Source: Alphaproteobacteria bacterium (GTDB taxonomy: Bacteria > Pseudomonadota > Alphaproteobacteria > JANQMY01). Taken from it: 64,000 bases of DNA. A model generated the notes under the pieces. The model made no database searches, had not been told where the DNA came from, and saw only the letters and a list, made by a program, of their open reading frames with translations. Below are positions 56,518 to 64,000 of the stretch, in pieces (position 1 is the first letter of the stretch; the number at the start of each line of letters is the position of its first letter). The stretch is from contig JANQPL010000017.1 in NCBI GenBank assembly GCA_028289425.1, positions 186,001 to 250,000 on the forward strand, written 5' to 3'. Position numbers and translations under genes: made by a program.

Positions 56518-57693
56518 CTACCGGCTCAGTTCGCGCATGGCGCCGTCGAGACCCTGAAGGGTCAACGGGAACATCCGGTCGCCCATGATCTGCTGAATAA
56601 TCTGGATCGACGGGGTGTATTCCCAATGGCGTTCCGGCACCGGGTTCAGCCAGATGGCACTTTCATAGATGTTCAGCAGACGCTCAAGCCAAATACCACC
56701 GGCCTCTTCGTTCCAATGTTCCACACTGCCGCCCGGATAGGTGATCTCGTACGGGCTCATGGTGGCGTCACCCACAAAAACCACTTTGTAGTCGTGGGGG
56801 AATTTGTGCAGCACGTCCCAGGTGGGCATTTTTTCCGTATGCCGCCGGCGATTGTCCTTCCACAAATCTTCATACAGACAATTGTGGAAGTAAAAATATT
56901 CCATGTGCTTGAACTCGGTGCGCGCGGCGGAAAACAATTCCTCGCACGTCCGAATATGCGCATCCATAGAGCCGCCAATATCGAAGAACAACAGCACTTT
57001 GATCTTGTTGCGGCGCTCGGGCACCATCTTGATATCGAGATAGCCCTGATGCGCGGTCGAGCGGATCGTATCCGGCAAGTCCAGCTCCGTGGGCGCGCCT
57101 TCGCGGGCGAATTTGCGCAAGCGGCGCAACGCCACTTTAATGTTCCGTGTGCCCAGTTCGACCTGATCGTCCAGGTTTTTGTATTCTCGCTTGTCCCAAA
57201 CTTTGACGGCCTTGCCGTGGCGGCCTTCCTTCTGGCCGATGCGAACGCCTTCCGGGTTGTAGCCATAAGCACCGAAGGGCGAGGTGCCGGCGGTGCCGAT
57301 CATTTTGTTGCCGCCTTCGTGACGCTTTTCTTGTTCCTCAAGGCGCTTCTTAAGTTCTTCCATGATCTTTTCCCAGCCGCCAAGGGATTCGATCATTTGC
57401 TTTTCTTCTTCGGTAAGGAATTTTTCGGTCAGCGCCTGCAGCCATTCATCCGGGATCTGAGCAACGTCGCCATCCCCCAGCACTTCGAGACCCTTGAAGA
57501 CTTCGCCGAAAATTCGGTCAAACTTGTCCAGGTTCCGTTCATCTTTCACCAAGGCCGCGCGGGACAAGAAATAGAAGTCTTCCACATTGTTGGAGATGAC
57601 CTTCTTATCCATGCCCTCCAAGAGCATCAAATACTCTTTGAGGGATACGGGCACTTTGCCTTTGCGCAGTTCGTGAAAGAAATCGATAAACAT
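56518..57693 (-). CDS. VWA domain-containing CoxE-like protein
   Basis: KIKVLLFFDIGGSMDAHIRTCEELFSAARTEFKHMEYFYFHNCLYEDLWKDNRRR; immediately downstream of a MoxR ATPase gene. Confidence 0.9.
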   Translation of the reverse strand: MFIDFFHELRKGKVPVSLKEYLMLLEGMDKKVISNNVEDFYFLSRAALVKDERNLDKFDRIFGEVFKGLEVLGDGDVAQIPDEWLQALTEKFLTEEEKQMIESLGGWEKIMEELKKRLEEQEKRHEGGNKMIGTAGTSPFGAYGYNPEGVRIGQKEGRHGKAVKVWDKREYKNLDDQVELGTRNIKVALRRLRKFAREGAPTELDLPDTIRSTAHQGYLDIKMVPERRNKIKVLLFFDIGGSMDAHIRTCEELFSAARTEFKHMEYFYFHNCLYEDLWKDNRRRHTEKMPTWDVLHKFPHDYKVVFVGDATMSPYEITYPGGSVEHWNEEAGGIWLERLLNIYESAIWLNPVPERHWEYTPSIQIIQQIMGDRMFPLTLQGLDGAMRELSR

Positions 57694-57729
57694 CGCGGGC
57701 TACTTTCTCAAAATCCGGACACTGACGAG

Positions 57730-58593
57730 CTAGTTCTTCTTTTCGCGGCGGGCCAAGAACGCCAGACGCTCGAACAAGTGCACATCTTGCTCGTTTTTGA
57801 GCAATGCACCGTGCAGCGGCGGGATCAGTTTCGTCGGATCCTTCTCCCGCAGGGTTTCCGGCGTAATGTCCTCGTTCAGAAGCAACTTCAGCCAATCAAG
57901 CAGCTCGGATGTGGACGGCTTCTTCTTAAGGCCGGGCACGTCGCGAATATCGTAGAAGATGTTCAACGCTTCGCGCACCAAGTCCGTCTTCAAGTTCGGG
58001 AAGTGCACATCAATGATTTCCTGCATCGTCTCCCGATCCGGAAACTTGATGTAATGGAAAAAGCAACGGCGCAAAAATGCGTCCGGCAGCTCTTTCTCAT
58101 TGTTCGAGGTGATCATCACGATGGGGCGCTGCTTCGCCTTTACCTGTTCGCCGGTTTCGTAGACGAAGAACTCCATGCGATCGAGTTCGAGCAACAAGTC
58201 ATTCGGAAACTCGATGTCCGCCTTGTCGATCTCGTCGATCAACAGGATCGGCTTTTCGTCTTGGGTAAAGGCTTCCCAAAGTTTGCCCTGGGAAATGTAA
58301 TTGTTGATGTCTTTGACCCGTTCGTCGCCCAATTGACTGTCTCGCAACCGGGAAACGGCGTCGTATTCATAAAGACCCTGCTGTGCTTTGGTGGTGGACT
58401 TGATGTGCCACTCAATCAATGGGCGGCTCAATGCCTTGGCCACTTCATGAGCCAAAACGGTTTTGCCCGTACCCGGTTCGCCTTTGATCAAAAGAGGGCG
58501 CTCCAAGGTGATGGAGGCATTTACGGCAACGCGGAGATCCTCGGTTGCCACATATTGCTGTGTACCTTCGAACTTCATAAACGGCTGTCTCAC
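57730..58593 (-). CDS. MoxR family AAA+ ATPase
   Basis: Walker A GEPGTGKTVLAHEVA, Walker B PILLIDEIDKADIEFPNDLLLELD, sensor PIVMITSNNEKELPDAFLRRCFFHYIKFP. Confidence 0.93.
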   Translation of the reverse strand: MRQPFMKFEGTQQYVATEDLRVAVNASITLERPLLIKGEPGTGKTVLAHEVAKALSRPLIEWHIKSTTKAQQGLYEYDAVSRLRDSQLGDERVKDINNYISQGKLWEAFTQDEKPILLIDEIDKADIEFPNDLLLELDRMEFFVYETGEQVKAKQRPIVMITSNNEKELPDAFLRRCFFHYIKFPDRETMQEIIDVHFPNLKTDLVREALNIFYDIRDVPGLKKKPSTSELLDWLKLLLNEDITPETLREKDPTKLIPPLHGALLKNEQDVHLFERLAFLARREKKN

Positions 58594-58851
58594 TTACATC
58601 TTGTCAGTCTTAATATCGAATGGGCGCACGTTAGGGCTATCGGCCACGGCATACAAGCGCCCACCCCCATGAACGGCGGCGCGCACTATAGCGATCATGA
58701 GGATTTAGGCAAATTCGCGCAGAAAACAGCGGTATTTTCGCAAGCGCGTTGGCACCGTGAAGTCTTGGCGAGTCGGTTTTACAGGCGAGGCAATCCGAAG
58801 CTAACCCTACGTCAAGTAGGCCTCTGCCTGTCCCGCGTCGGTTTCATTCGT

Positions 58852-60645
58852 TCAGGAAGCGGATGGGCTGAAACCCGCGACAGCGGCGCCCAGCTTCTCC
58901 ATCAGATTTGGCCAGTCCGCATAGGTGTCGGGCATGAACACTTTGTTGTTGGAAAAGAAGGGGTAGTGGTCTTCGCCCAACATGGGCCACACATAGCCGA
59001 TTGCCAGAAGCCAGATTTCGGTACCGACCGACCCCGCGATCGTGCTGGCGGCCGTCGGGGCAGACAGGACCAAATCAAGCGCAGCACAGAGGGCGGCGTT
59101 GTCGTCCAGATCGTTTTTCAGATCGATTTCGTCGAAGTCGTGGATGGTGATGCCGAACCGATCCTTCACATAGGCAATGTCTTCCGCGCAATCGCCATAC
59201 TGCAGATTGACGAAGGTTATATCTTTGTTGGCAAACACCGGCGCCCAATGTTCCATGGGGCTGAAATACTTGGAACGCTTTGCGGACATGATCAGGCTAC
59301 GCCAACAAAGACCAATAAGCGGGCCGTCTCCAAGCGTGGCGAGTTTGTCTTTCCAGTAGGCAACGCGGCCCGGATCCGGCACCAGAAGGTTTTGGTGCTT
59401 CGGAAAACGGCTTATGTCGTCGCGCATGTATCGCAGCGTTTCGCCACATGGCGCAAAGTAATCCGGCGGCTGATCTTTGGACGCATCGGGCGCCAGCCGG
59501 ATTGTCTTGCCGTTGTGTTGCCGGTTCCAATAGGGGATGATTTCGGCTTCCGGCAGCGAGCGCTGAAACAACTCCACCAGCCGTTTGTCGCAGCTGACGA
59601 TGAGTTTTCCCTCGGGACCGATTTGCTTCACCATATCGGGATAAGCATTGGCAAACATGATTTCGTCGCCCAATCCTTGTTCGCCGATGGCCAGCACGCG
59701 CTTGCCCGCGATCTCTTCGCCATTCCAACGCGGGGCGTCGATGGCATAGATCAGCGAGCCTCTGAAGTTGTGATCAAGGCGTACTTCCCAGGTGCCCCAG
59801 CCTTCCTTCAAATTGCCCAGGCCCAATTGGCAAAGGCCGCGGCTGTGTTGGATCTCGATAATGTCCGATTGGTTTTTGGCGTATTTCAGAGCATTGTTGT
59901 AATAGCGCAAAGCATCGTCCAGCGGCCCCGTGTGGTGGATCGCGTAGGCGATATTGTGGAGCGCGCGGGCAAATTTCGGTTTCAGCCGAATGGATTCTTC
60001 ATAAAAAGTGATGGCGTCCGGCACATTGCCGTCTTCCATGGCGATGGTGCCCAGCGTGTTCCAGAGTTCCGCTTGGTCCGGAAACTGATAGATGGCGTTG
60101 CGCACGGTCTCGATTGCTTCTTCGTAGCGTCCGAGATCGCGCAGGATGCCGCCAAGGTTGTTGTAGCCCGACGGTTCGCCGGGCTTCATATTGATGTAGA
60201 GCCGGACGAATTTTTCGGCAATTTCTATTTGGCTGAGCTTCCAAGCCACCAGGCTCAGATTCATGTAAAGGTCCGGATCGGTGGGGTCCAATTGGTGAGC
60301 GCGCTCATACATGGCCAGTGCTTTGCCGAGCTCCCCAAGGCCTTCGAGCGCCAGGGCGACGATGTGGCAGGCCGAGGCACAGTTTTCATCAATGCGGGTG
60401 GCATCGAGACCGCGCAGCACCGCGGATTTGAAATCCCCCTTCTTATAGGCCCTGAGTGCTTTGGTAAGCAGTTTTTGAAGCTGTTTGTTCTCGCTCAGAC
60501 GTGCCCCGCCAGGCGTTCCCGACGCGAATTGCTCAAGCTTCTTGACCACGTTTTTGGTTTCGAGCGAGGCGGTGGTCGTGTTGACCTTCACGTCGGTCGC
60601 AATTTCCGTCGCCGGCGCAGTGAGGGAGGGGGCCGCGGTCGCCAT
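58852..60645 (-). CDS. Tetratricopeptide repeat protein with C-terminal glycosyltransferase-like domain
   Basis: TPR repeats (CHIVALALEGLGELGKALAMYERAHQLDPTDPDLYMNLSLVAWKLSQIEIAEKF...YNNLGGILRDLGRYEEAIETVRNAIYQFPDQAELWNTLGTIAM) then KRVLAIGEQGLGDEIMFANAYPDMVKQIGPEGKLIVSCDKRLVELFQRSLPEAEIIPY...GPLIGLCWRS. Confidence 0.85.
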   Translation of the reverse strand: MATAAPSLTAPATEIATDVKVNTTTASLETKNVVKKLEQFASGTPGGARLSENKQLQKLLTKALRAYKKGDFKSAVLRGLDATRIDENCASACHIVALALEGLGELGKALAMYERAHQLDPTDPDLYMNLSLVAWKLSQIEIAEKFVRLYINMKPGEPSGYNNLGGILRDLGRYEEAIETVRNAIYQFPDQAELWNTLGTIAMEDGNVPDAITFYEESIRLKPKFARALHNIAYAIHHTGPLDDALRYYNNALKYAKNQSDIIEIQHSRGLCQLGLGNLKEGWGTWEVRLDHNFRGSLIYAIDAPRWNGEEIAGKRVLAIGEQGLGDEIMFANAYPDMVKQIGPEGKLIVSCDKRLVELFQRSLPEAEIIPYWNRQHNGKTIRLAPDASKDQPPDYFAPCGETLRYMRDDISRFPKHQNLLVPDPGRVAYWKDKLATLGDGPLIGLCWRSLIMSAKRSKYFSPMEHWAPVFANKDITFVNLQYGDCAEDIAYVKDRFGITIHDFDEIDLKNDLDDNAALCAALDLVLSAPTAASTIAGSVGTEIWLLAIGYVWPMLGEDHYPFFSNNKVFMPDTYADWPNLMEKLGAAVAGFSPSAS

Positions 60646-60904
60646 CGTGTCGTCTTCCACGCTTGAGAATAATCAACGGTAGCAAGTATCCGCGGACATG
60701 CTTAATGGGCACCTAAAGATGAACAAGAATTTGCGGCACGGCGACTAGGAAATGCTTAACGGAGGTAAATCGCTTGTAAACGATGATTTCAATTGCCTGA
60801 AATCCGTATACGAATTGTCAAGCATGATTTGCGACTTTGTTTTGCAGAGCTGCGCACGGCAAGTGCCGGCGTGGAGTGCAGAACGCATAGCTGGAGATGA
60901 GACC

Positions 60905-61330
60905 ATGCCTTTGAAACTGTCCCTAAAACCAGGCGAAAAATTCGTGCTGAACGGCGCCGTATTGGCGAATGGAGACCGTCGGGCCAATCTCATCATCCAA
61001 AACAAGGCGAGCATTCTCCGAGAGAAGGACATTATTCAGCAAGAGGATGTGGATACGCCGGCAAAGCGGATCTACTTCCCGGTCATGATGATGTATTTGG
61101 ATCCGGAAAACAGCAAAAACTACTATGAAGAGTTTGCGCTGCGTATGGGTGAATTCATGGGGGTCATCAAGAATCCGGATATGCTCACTTTGTGTGTGGC
61201 CATTAGTAAAGATGTGATGAGTTCGAATTACTATCGAGCGCTCATGAAATGCCGGAAGCTTTTTGCGTTCGAAAAAGAAAGGTTGGACTATGTCCCTGAA
61301 GGCGTATCAGACGACGCAGCGCACGGTTGA
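60905..61330 (+). CDS. flbT: Flagellar biosynthesis repressor FlbT
   Basis: LKLSLKPGEKFVLNGAVLANGDRRANLIIQNKASILREKDIIQQEDVDTPAKRIYFPVMMMYLDPENSKNYYEEFALRM. Confidence 0.94.
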   Translation: MPLKLSLKPGEKFVLNGAVLANGDRRANLIIQNKASILREKDIIQQEDVDTPAKRIYFPVMMMYLDPENSKNYYEEFALRMGEFMGVIKNPDMLTLCVAISKDVMSSNYYRALMKCRKLFAFEKERLDYVPEGVSDDAAHG

Positions 61331-61652
61331 AGATCCGAGGGACACGGAATACCGGCTATTTGGCCAAGTCACCCGCGCATTAATCGAAGCAAAAGAAAAA
61401 GAACTGTCTGGCGTCGAACTGCTCAAAGCACTGGACTGGAATCGTAGCCTCTGGCGCACGCTGGCCTCGGATTGTTCGAGTGACGGCAACGGATTGCCCG
61501 ATTCTTTGCGGGCGCAGATCGTTTCCCTTTCCATCTTTGTCTCGCGCCATTCCAGCGTTGTGATGCGCAAGCAAGCATCGATCGATGCGCTGATCGATAT
61601 CAACCGCGCAATCATGCAAGGATTGGCGACCAAAGCCAATCAGGAAGAGTGA
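61290..61652 (+). CDS. flaF: Flagellar biosynthesis regulator FlaF
   Basis: AYQTTQRTVEDPRDTEYRLFGQVTRALIEAKEK...LLKALDWNRSLWRTLASDCSSDGNGLPDSLRAQIVSLSIFVSRHS; overlaps flbT. Confidence 0.94.
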   Translation: MSLKAYQTTQRTVEDPRDTEYRLFGQVTRALIEAKEKELSGVELLKALDWNRSLWRTLASDCSSDGNGLPDSLRAQIVSLSIFVSRHSSVVMRKQASIDALIDINRAIMQGLATKANQEE

Positions 61653-61693
61653 TCTTTACTCCCCGTTAAGCGGAAATCCTTGCCGGGGGGTGA

Positions 61694-61730
61694 AAAATTT
61701 GCCGGTAAAATTGTCCTCCCGGCAAATTTT
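61694..61730. terminator. Perfect 12-bp inverted repeat between flaF and the flagellin promoter
   Basis: AAAATTTGCCGG-TAAAATTGTCCTC-CCGGCAAATTTT; terminator or mRNA-leader/attenuator structure. Confidence 0.5.
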
Positions 61731-61822
61731 ACCTACCTTCAGCTTGGTAAAAAATCCGTATACAAATAAAAAAACCGAACGACTCCAATCAGTTGCGATA
61801 CCCGGCCCAATTTGCCTAGCAC

Positions 61823-61838
61823 TGGCACAAAGGTTGCC
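61823..61838 (+). promoter_or_regulatory. Sigma-54-type promoter upstream of flagellin 1
   Basis: TGGCACAAAGGTTGCC: GG-N10-GC spacing, matching TGGCAC-N5-TTGC. Confidence 0.72.
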
Positions 61839-61908
61839 TATTCGTACACGGGCAAAATGCCCGCGGAGCACAAAGCTCTGAAGTAACCCGAGAACGGAGT
61901 CCATAGAA

Positions 61909-62733
61909 ATGGTTTCAGTAAATACGAATGTCGGTGCAGCAATTGCACTGCAAAGCCTTAATTCCACCAACAAAGATCTTGCCACGGTGCAAAATCGTTT
62001 GAACACGGGTCTGGAAGTTGCAGACGCGCGGGACAACGGTGCTGTTTACGCCATCGCGCAGGGCCTGCGTGCGGACGTTGGGGCATTTAACGCGATCTCA
62101 GATAGCTTTGATCGTGCAAGCAGTGCCGTTGATGTTGCAGTGAGTGCCGGTACCGCGGTTTCCGACCTGTTGGTCGAGCTTCGGACGCTTGCGCTTTCAG
62201 CAGCAGACGCATCGCTTGATACGGCAAGTCGGACGTCTTTGAACGAAGACTTCGTGTCGCTTCGTGACCAGATCACGAGCATCGTGACGAACGCCGACTT
62301 TAACGGGGTCAACCTGCTTGATGGCACGACCGCCAACATTCAGGTCCTCACCGATGTGAACGCTTCTTCCCGTATTACGGTGAGTGGTGAGAACATTTCG
62401 CTGAGTGGTTCGATTGTGACCCTTACGTCGACGGCTACGATTTCGACCCAAGCCGCTGCGTCGACGGCGATCGCTACGCTCGATACGAGCATCGCGAACG
62501 TCAACAACGCTTTGGCTCGTTTGGGTACGGATAGCCGCCGTCTGGACTTGCAGAACACCTTCGTGAAGTCGTTGGTGGACACGCTTGAAGCCGGTATTGG
62601 CAATCTGGTCGATGCGGACTTGGCACAAGAGAGTGCGAGATTGCAGTCCCTGCAGGTGCAGCAACAGCTGGGTATTCAGGCACTGTCAATCGCCAACCAG
62701 GCGCCTCAGATCGTACTGTCCCTGTTCCGATAG
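61909..62733 (+). CDS. Flagellin
   Basis: VSVNTNVGAAIALQSLNSTNKDLATVQNRLNTGLEVADARDNGAVYAIAQGLRADV...; C-terminal LVDADLAQESARLQSLQVQQQLGIQALSIANQAPQIVLSLFR. Confidence 0.96.
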   Translation: MVSVNTNVGAAIALQSLNSTNKDLATVQNRLNTGLEVADARDNGAVYAIAQGLRADVGAFNAISDSFDRASSAVDVAVSAGTAVSDLLVELRTLALSAADASLDTASRTSLNEDFVSLRDQITSIVTNADFNGVNLLDGTTANIQVLTDVNASSRITVSGENISLSGSIVTLTSTATISTQAAASTAIATLDTSIANVNNALARLGTDSRRLDLQNTFVKSLVDTLEAGIGNLVDADLAQESARLQSLQVQQQLGIQALSIANQAPQIVLSLFR

Positions 62734-62746
62734 GACCTTTAGGTGG

Positions 62747-62772
62747 AAGGGTCGGCGCTGGCGCCGACCCTT
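62747..62772 (+). terminator. Terminator downstream of flagellin 1
   Basis: AAGGGTCGGCGC-TG-GCGCCGACCCTT hairpin 14 bp after the stop codon; weak T tract. Confidence 0.6.
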
Positions 62773-62900
62773 TCCCGCCACCGATTTCGCAGTGAATTGA
62801 CTCACATTAGTTTGAATGTTTAACGGAAAGTTTATCGTCATATTAATAGAGGCTGGGGATACTCAATTGGGAGCGACCGTTTTGAATCGGCCGAAATGCG

Positions 62901-63305
62901 ATGATAAATGCGATCAATACATTTGTTCCGGTAATTGGATTCAGCCGCACGGAAGATAGTGCGCGGACGCCTGTGTCCAACAGAAAGACAAGCCTAGAGC
63001 CTGTCGACACTGTTTCCAGTCAAGCCGTCACTCAAACAGAACAAATAGCGGAACAGCGTTCGGCGTCCCTGACCGAAGAGCGGGAAGCCGAAGCTCAGAA
63101 GCTTCTGGAAGAATTGACTGCCGGTGTTGTTGGCTTTGGCACGCGGTTGAGCATCGATCTTGACGATGCAGCAGCAAGCTTTGTCTACCGTTCGATCGAT
63201 GAGTTGACGGGTGAGATTCGCAATCAATATCCGTTGGAAGATACGCTTGAGCTGCGTGCCTACTTCCGGTCTCTTGAAGGCCAGGTCTTCGATGAGGAAG
63301 CTTAA
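62901..63305 (+). CDS. Small protein between flagellin genes, possibly FlaG-like
   Basis: 134 aa; C-terminal LSIDLDDAAASFVYRSIDELTGEIRNQYPLEDTLELRAYFRSLEG resembles the FlaG-type pattern (D...TGEVIRQIP); position within the flagellin locus. Confidence 0.55.
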   Translation: MINAINTFVPVIGFSRTEDSARTPVSNRKTSLEPVDTVSSQAVTQTEQIAEQRSASLTEEREAEAQKLLEELTAGVVGFGTRLSIDLDDAAASFVYRSIDELTGEIRNQYPLEDTLELRAYFRSLEGQVFDEEA

Positions 63306-63491
63306 CGCTTCGTAAACGGATGATCCGTCCGGTAAGTCAGGCGGTTCCGATCGATCTGCAAATATGTGCGCCTGACCTGGGCGGAGTTGCCCACCTTCCG
63401 GTAAATCTTGCCGACCACGGCGGGACGCGGTCGCACATCGAAGGACCAATTAGCGAAAGAAATTCAATGACTTAGGTGGCCAGCCACCAAT

Positions 63492-63507
63492 TGGCATGGC
63501 CTTTGCC
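63492..63507 (+). promoter_or_regulatory. Sigma-54-type promoter upstream of flagellin 2
   Basis: TGGCATGGCCTTTGCC: GG-N10-GC spacing, 66 bp upstream of the flagellin ATG. Confidence 0.7.
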
Positions 63508-63572
63508 ACTCTTCGACCGAAAGCTTCACAACTCATTCCGAGGCTGGAGAAGTCGGCATAGGAGAGTAAGTC

Positions 63573-64000
63573 ATGGTATTGTCCGTCAACACAAACGTCT
63601 CAGCGGCGATTGCACTCCAGAACTTGGAAGCAACCAACCGCTCATTGGAAACCACTCAAAACCGGATCAGCACTGGCCTTCGCATCGCAAGCGCAAAGGA
63701 CAACGCGGCCGTTTACGCAATCGCACAGAACGAACGCGCCGATGTCGGTGCGTTGGATGCGATCAAACAGAGCGTTCAGCGGGCCATCAGTGTCACGGAC
63801 ATTGCGCTCGCGGCCGGCGAAACGGTGTCCGACCTTCTGGTGCAATTGAAAGAGACGGCAGTGGCGGCAAACGACCCATCATTAGACACGTTTTCCCGTC
63901 AAGCATTGAACGAAGACTTCCAGGCGCTGCTGCGGCAAATTCAGACCTCGGTCGATAACGCCACGTTCGACGGTGCCAATTTGATCAACAATTCGCTCAC
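63573..64000 (+). CDS. Flagellin (3' end truncated by window end)
   Basis: MVLSVNTNVSAAIALQNLEATNRSLETTQNRISTGLRIASAKDNAAVYAIAQNERADVGALDAIKQSVQRAISVTDIALAAGETVSDLLVQLKETAVAANDPS... Confidence 0.95.
   Translation, partial: MVLSVNTNVSAAIALQNLEATNRSLETTQNRISTGLRIASAKDNAAVYAIAQNERADVGALDAIKQSVQRAISVTDIALAAGETVSDLLVQLKETAVAANDPSLDTFSRQALNEDFQALLRQIQTSVDNATFDGANLINNSL

Noticed and set aside
56146-60666. 1506-aa plus-strand ORF, the longest in the track
   Set aside because: Antisense to three well-supported minus-strand genes (VWA protein, MoxR, TPR protein) and starts inside dnaE2. Its translation has no recognisable domains. Best explained by codon-bias-driven lack of stops on the opposite strand, although its length is unusual.

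Overview
The window reads as ordinary chromosome of an alphaproteobacterium. The evidence is FlbT/FlaF and short flagellins, a GAAC-N7-GAAC SOS box, a split Mla system and typical alphaproteobacterial intergenic palindromes. I saw no rRNA, tRNA, CRISPR array, transposase or prophage. Main blocks: (1) a cobalamin-uptake operon (btuB/btuF/FecCD permease, minus strand) behind a recognisable cobalamin riboswitch; (2) ATP-grasp, DedA and alpha/beta hydrolase genes; (3) a methyltransferase / prenyltransferase-like / methyltransferase / GT4 glycosyltransferase group; (4) Mla lipid-transport genes split into mlaA-mlaC (minus) and STAS-mlaE/mlaF/mlaD/lipoprotein (plus), around a CHASE2 cyclase-like protein and a cytochrome c; (5) a TipN-like two-TM coiled-coil protein; (6) assorted housekeeping and redox genes; (7) a BigR/SqrR-like ArsR regulator with YeeE/YedE genes and a candidate operator; (8) a P450/SDR/ferredoxin cluster with three P450-family genes, one lacking the heme-ligating cysteine; (9) an imuA-imuB-dnaE2 mutagenesis cassette with a LexA box; (10) MoxR/VWA genes, a TPR protein, flbT-flaF and two flagellin genes with sigma-54-type promoters. 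The most interesting signals are the cysteine-less P450 paralog next to a canonical P450, a CHASE2 'cyclase' that appears to lack class III catalytic residues, and a family of three long perfect hairpins that share a GATAAGGGTACCCT core but have diverged, compensating stems. All family calls are from reading the sequence by eye; no searches were run.
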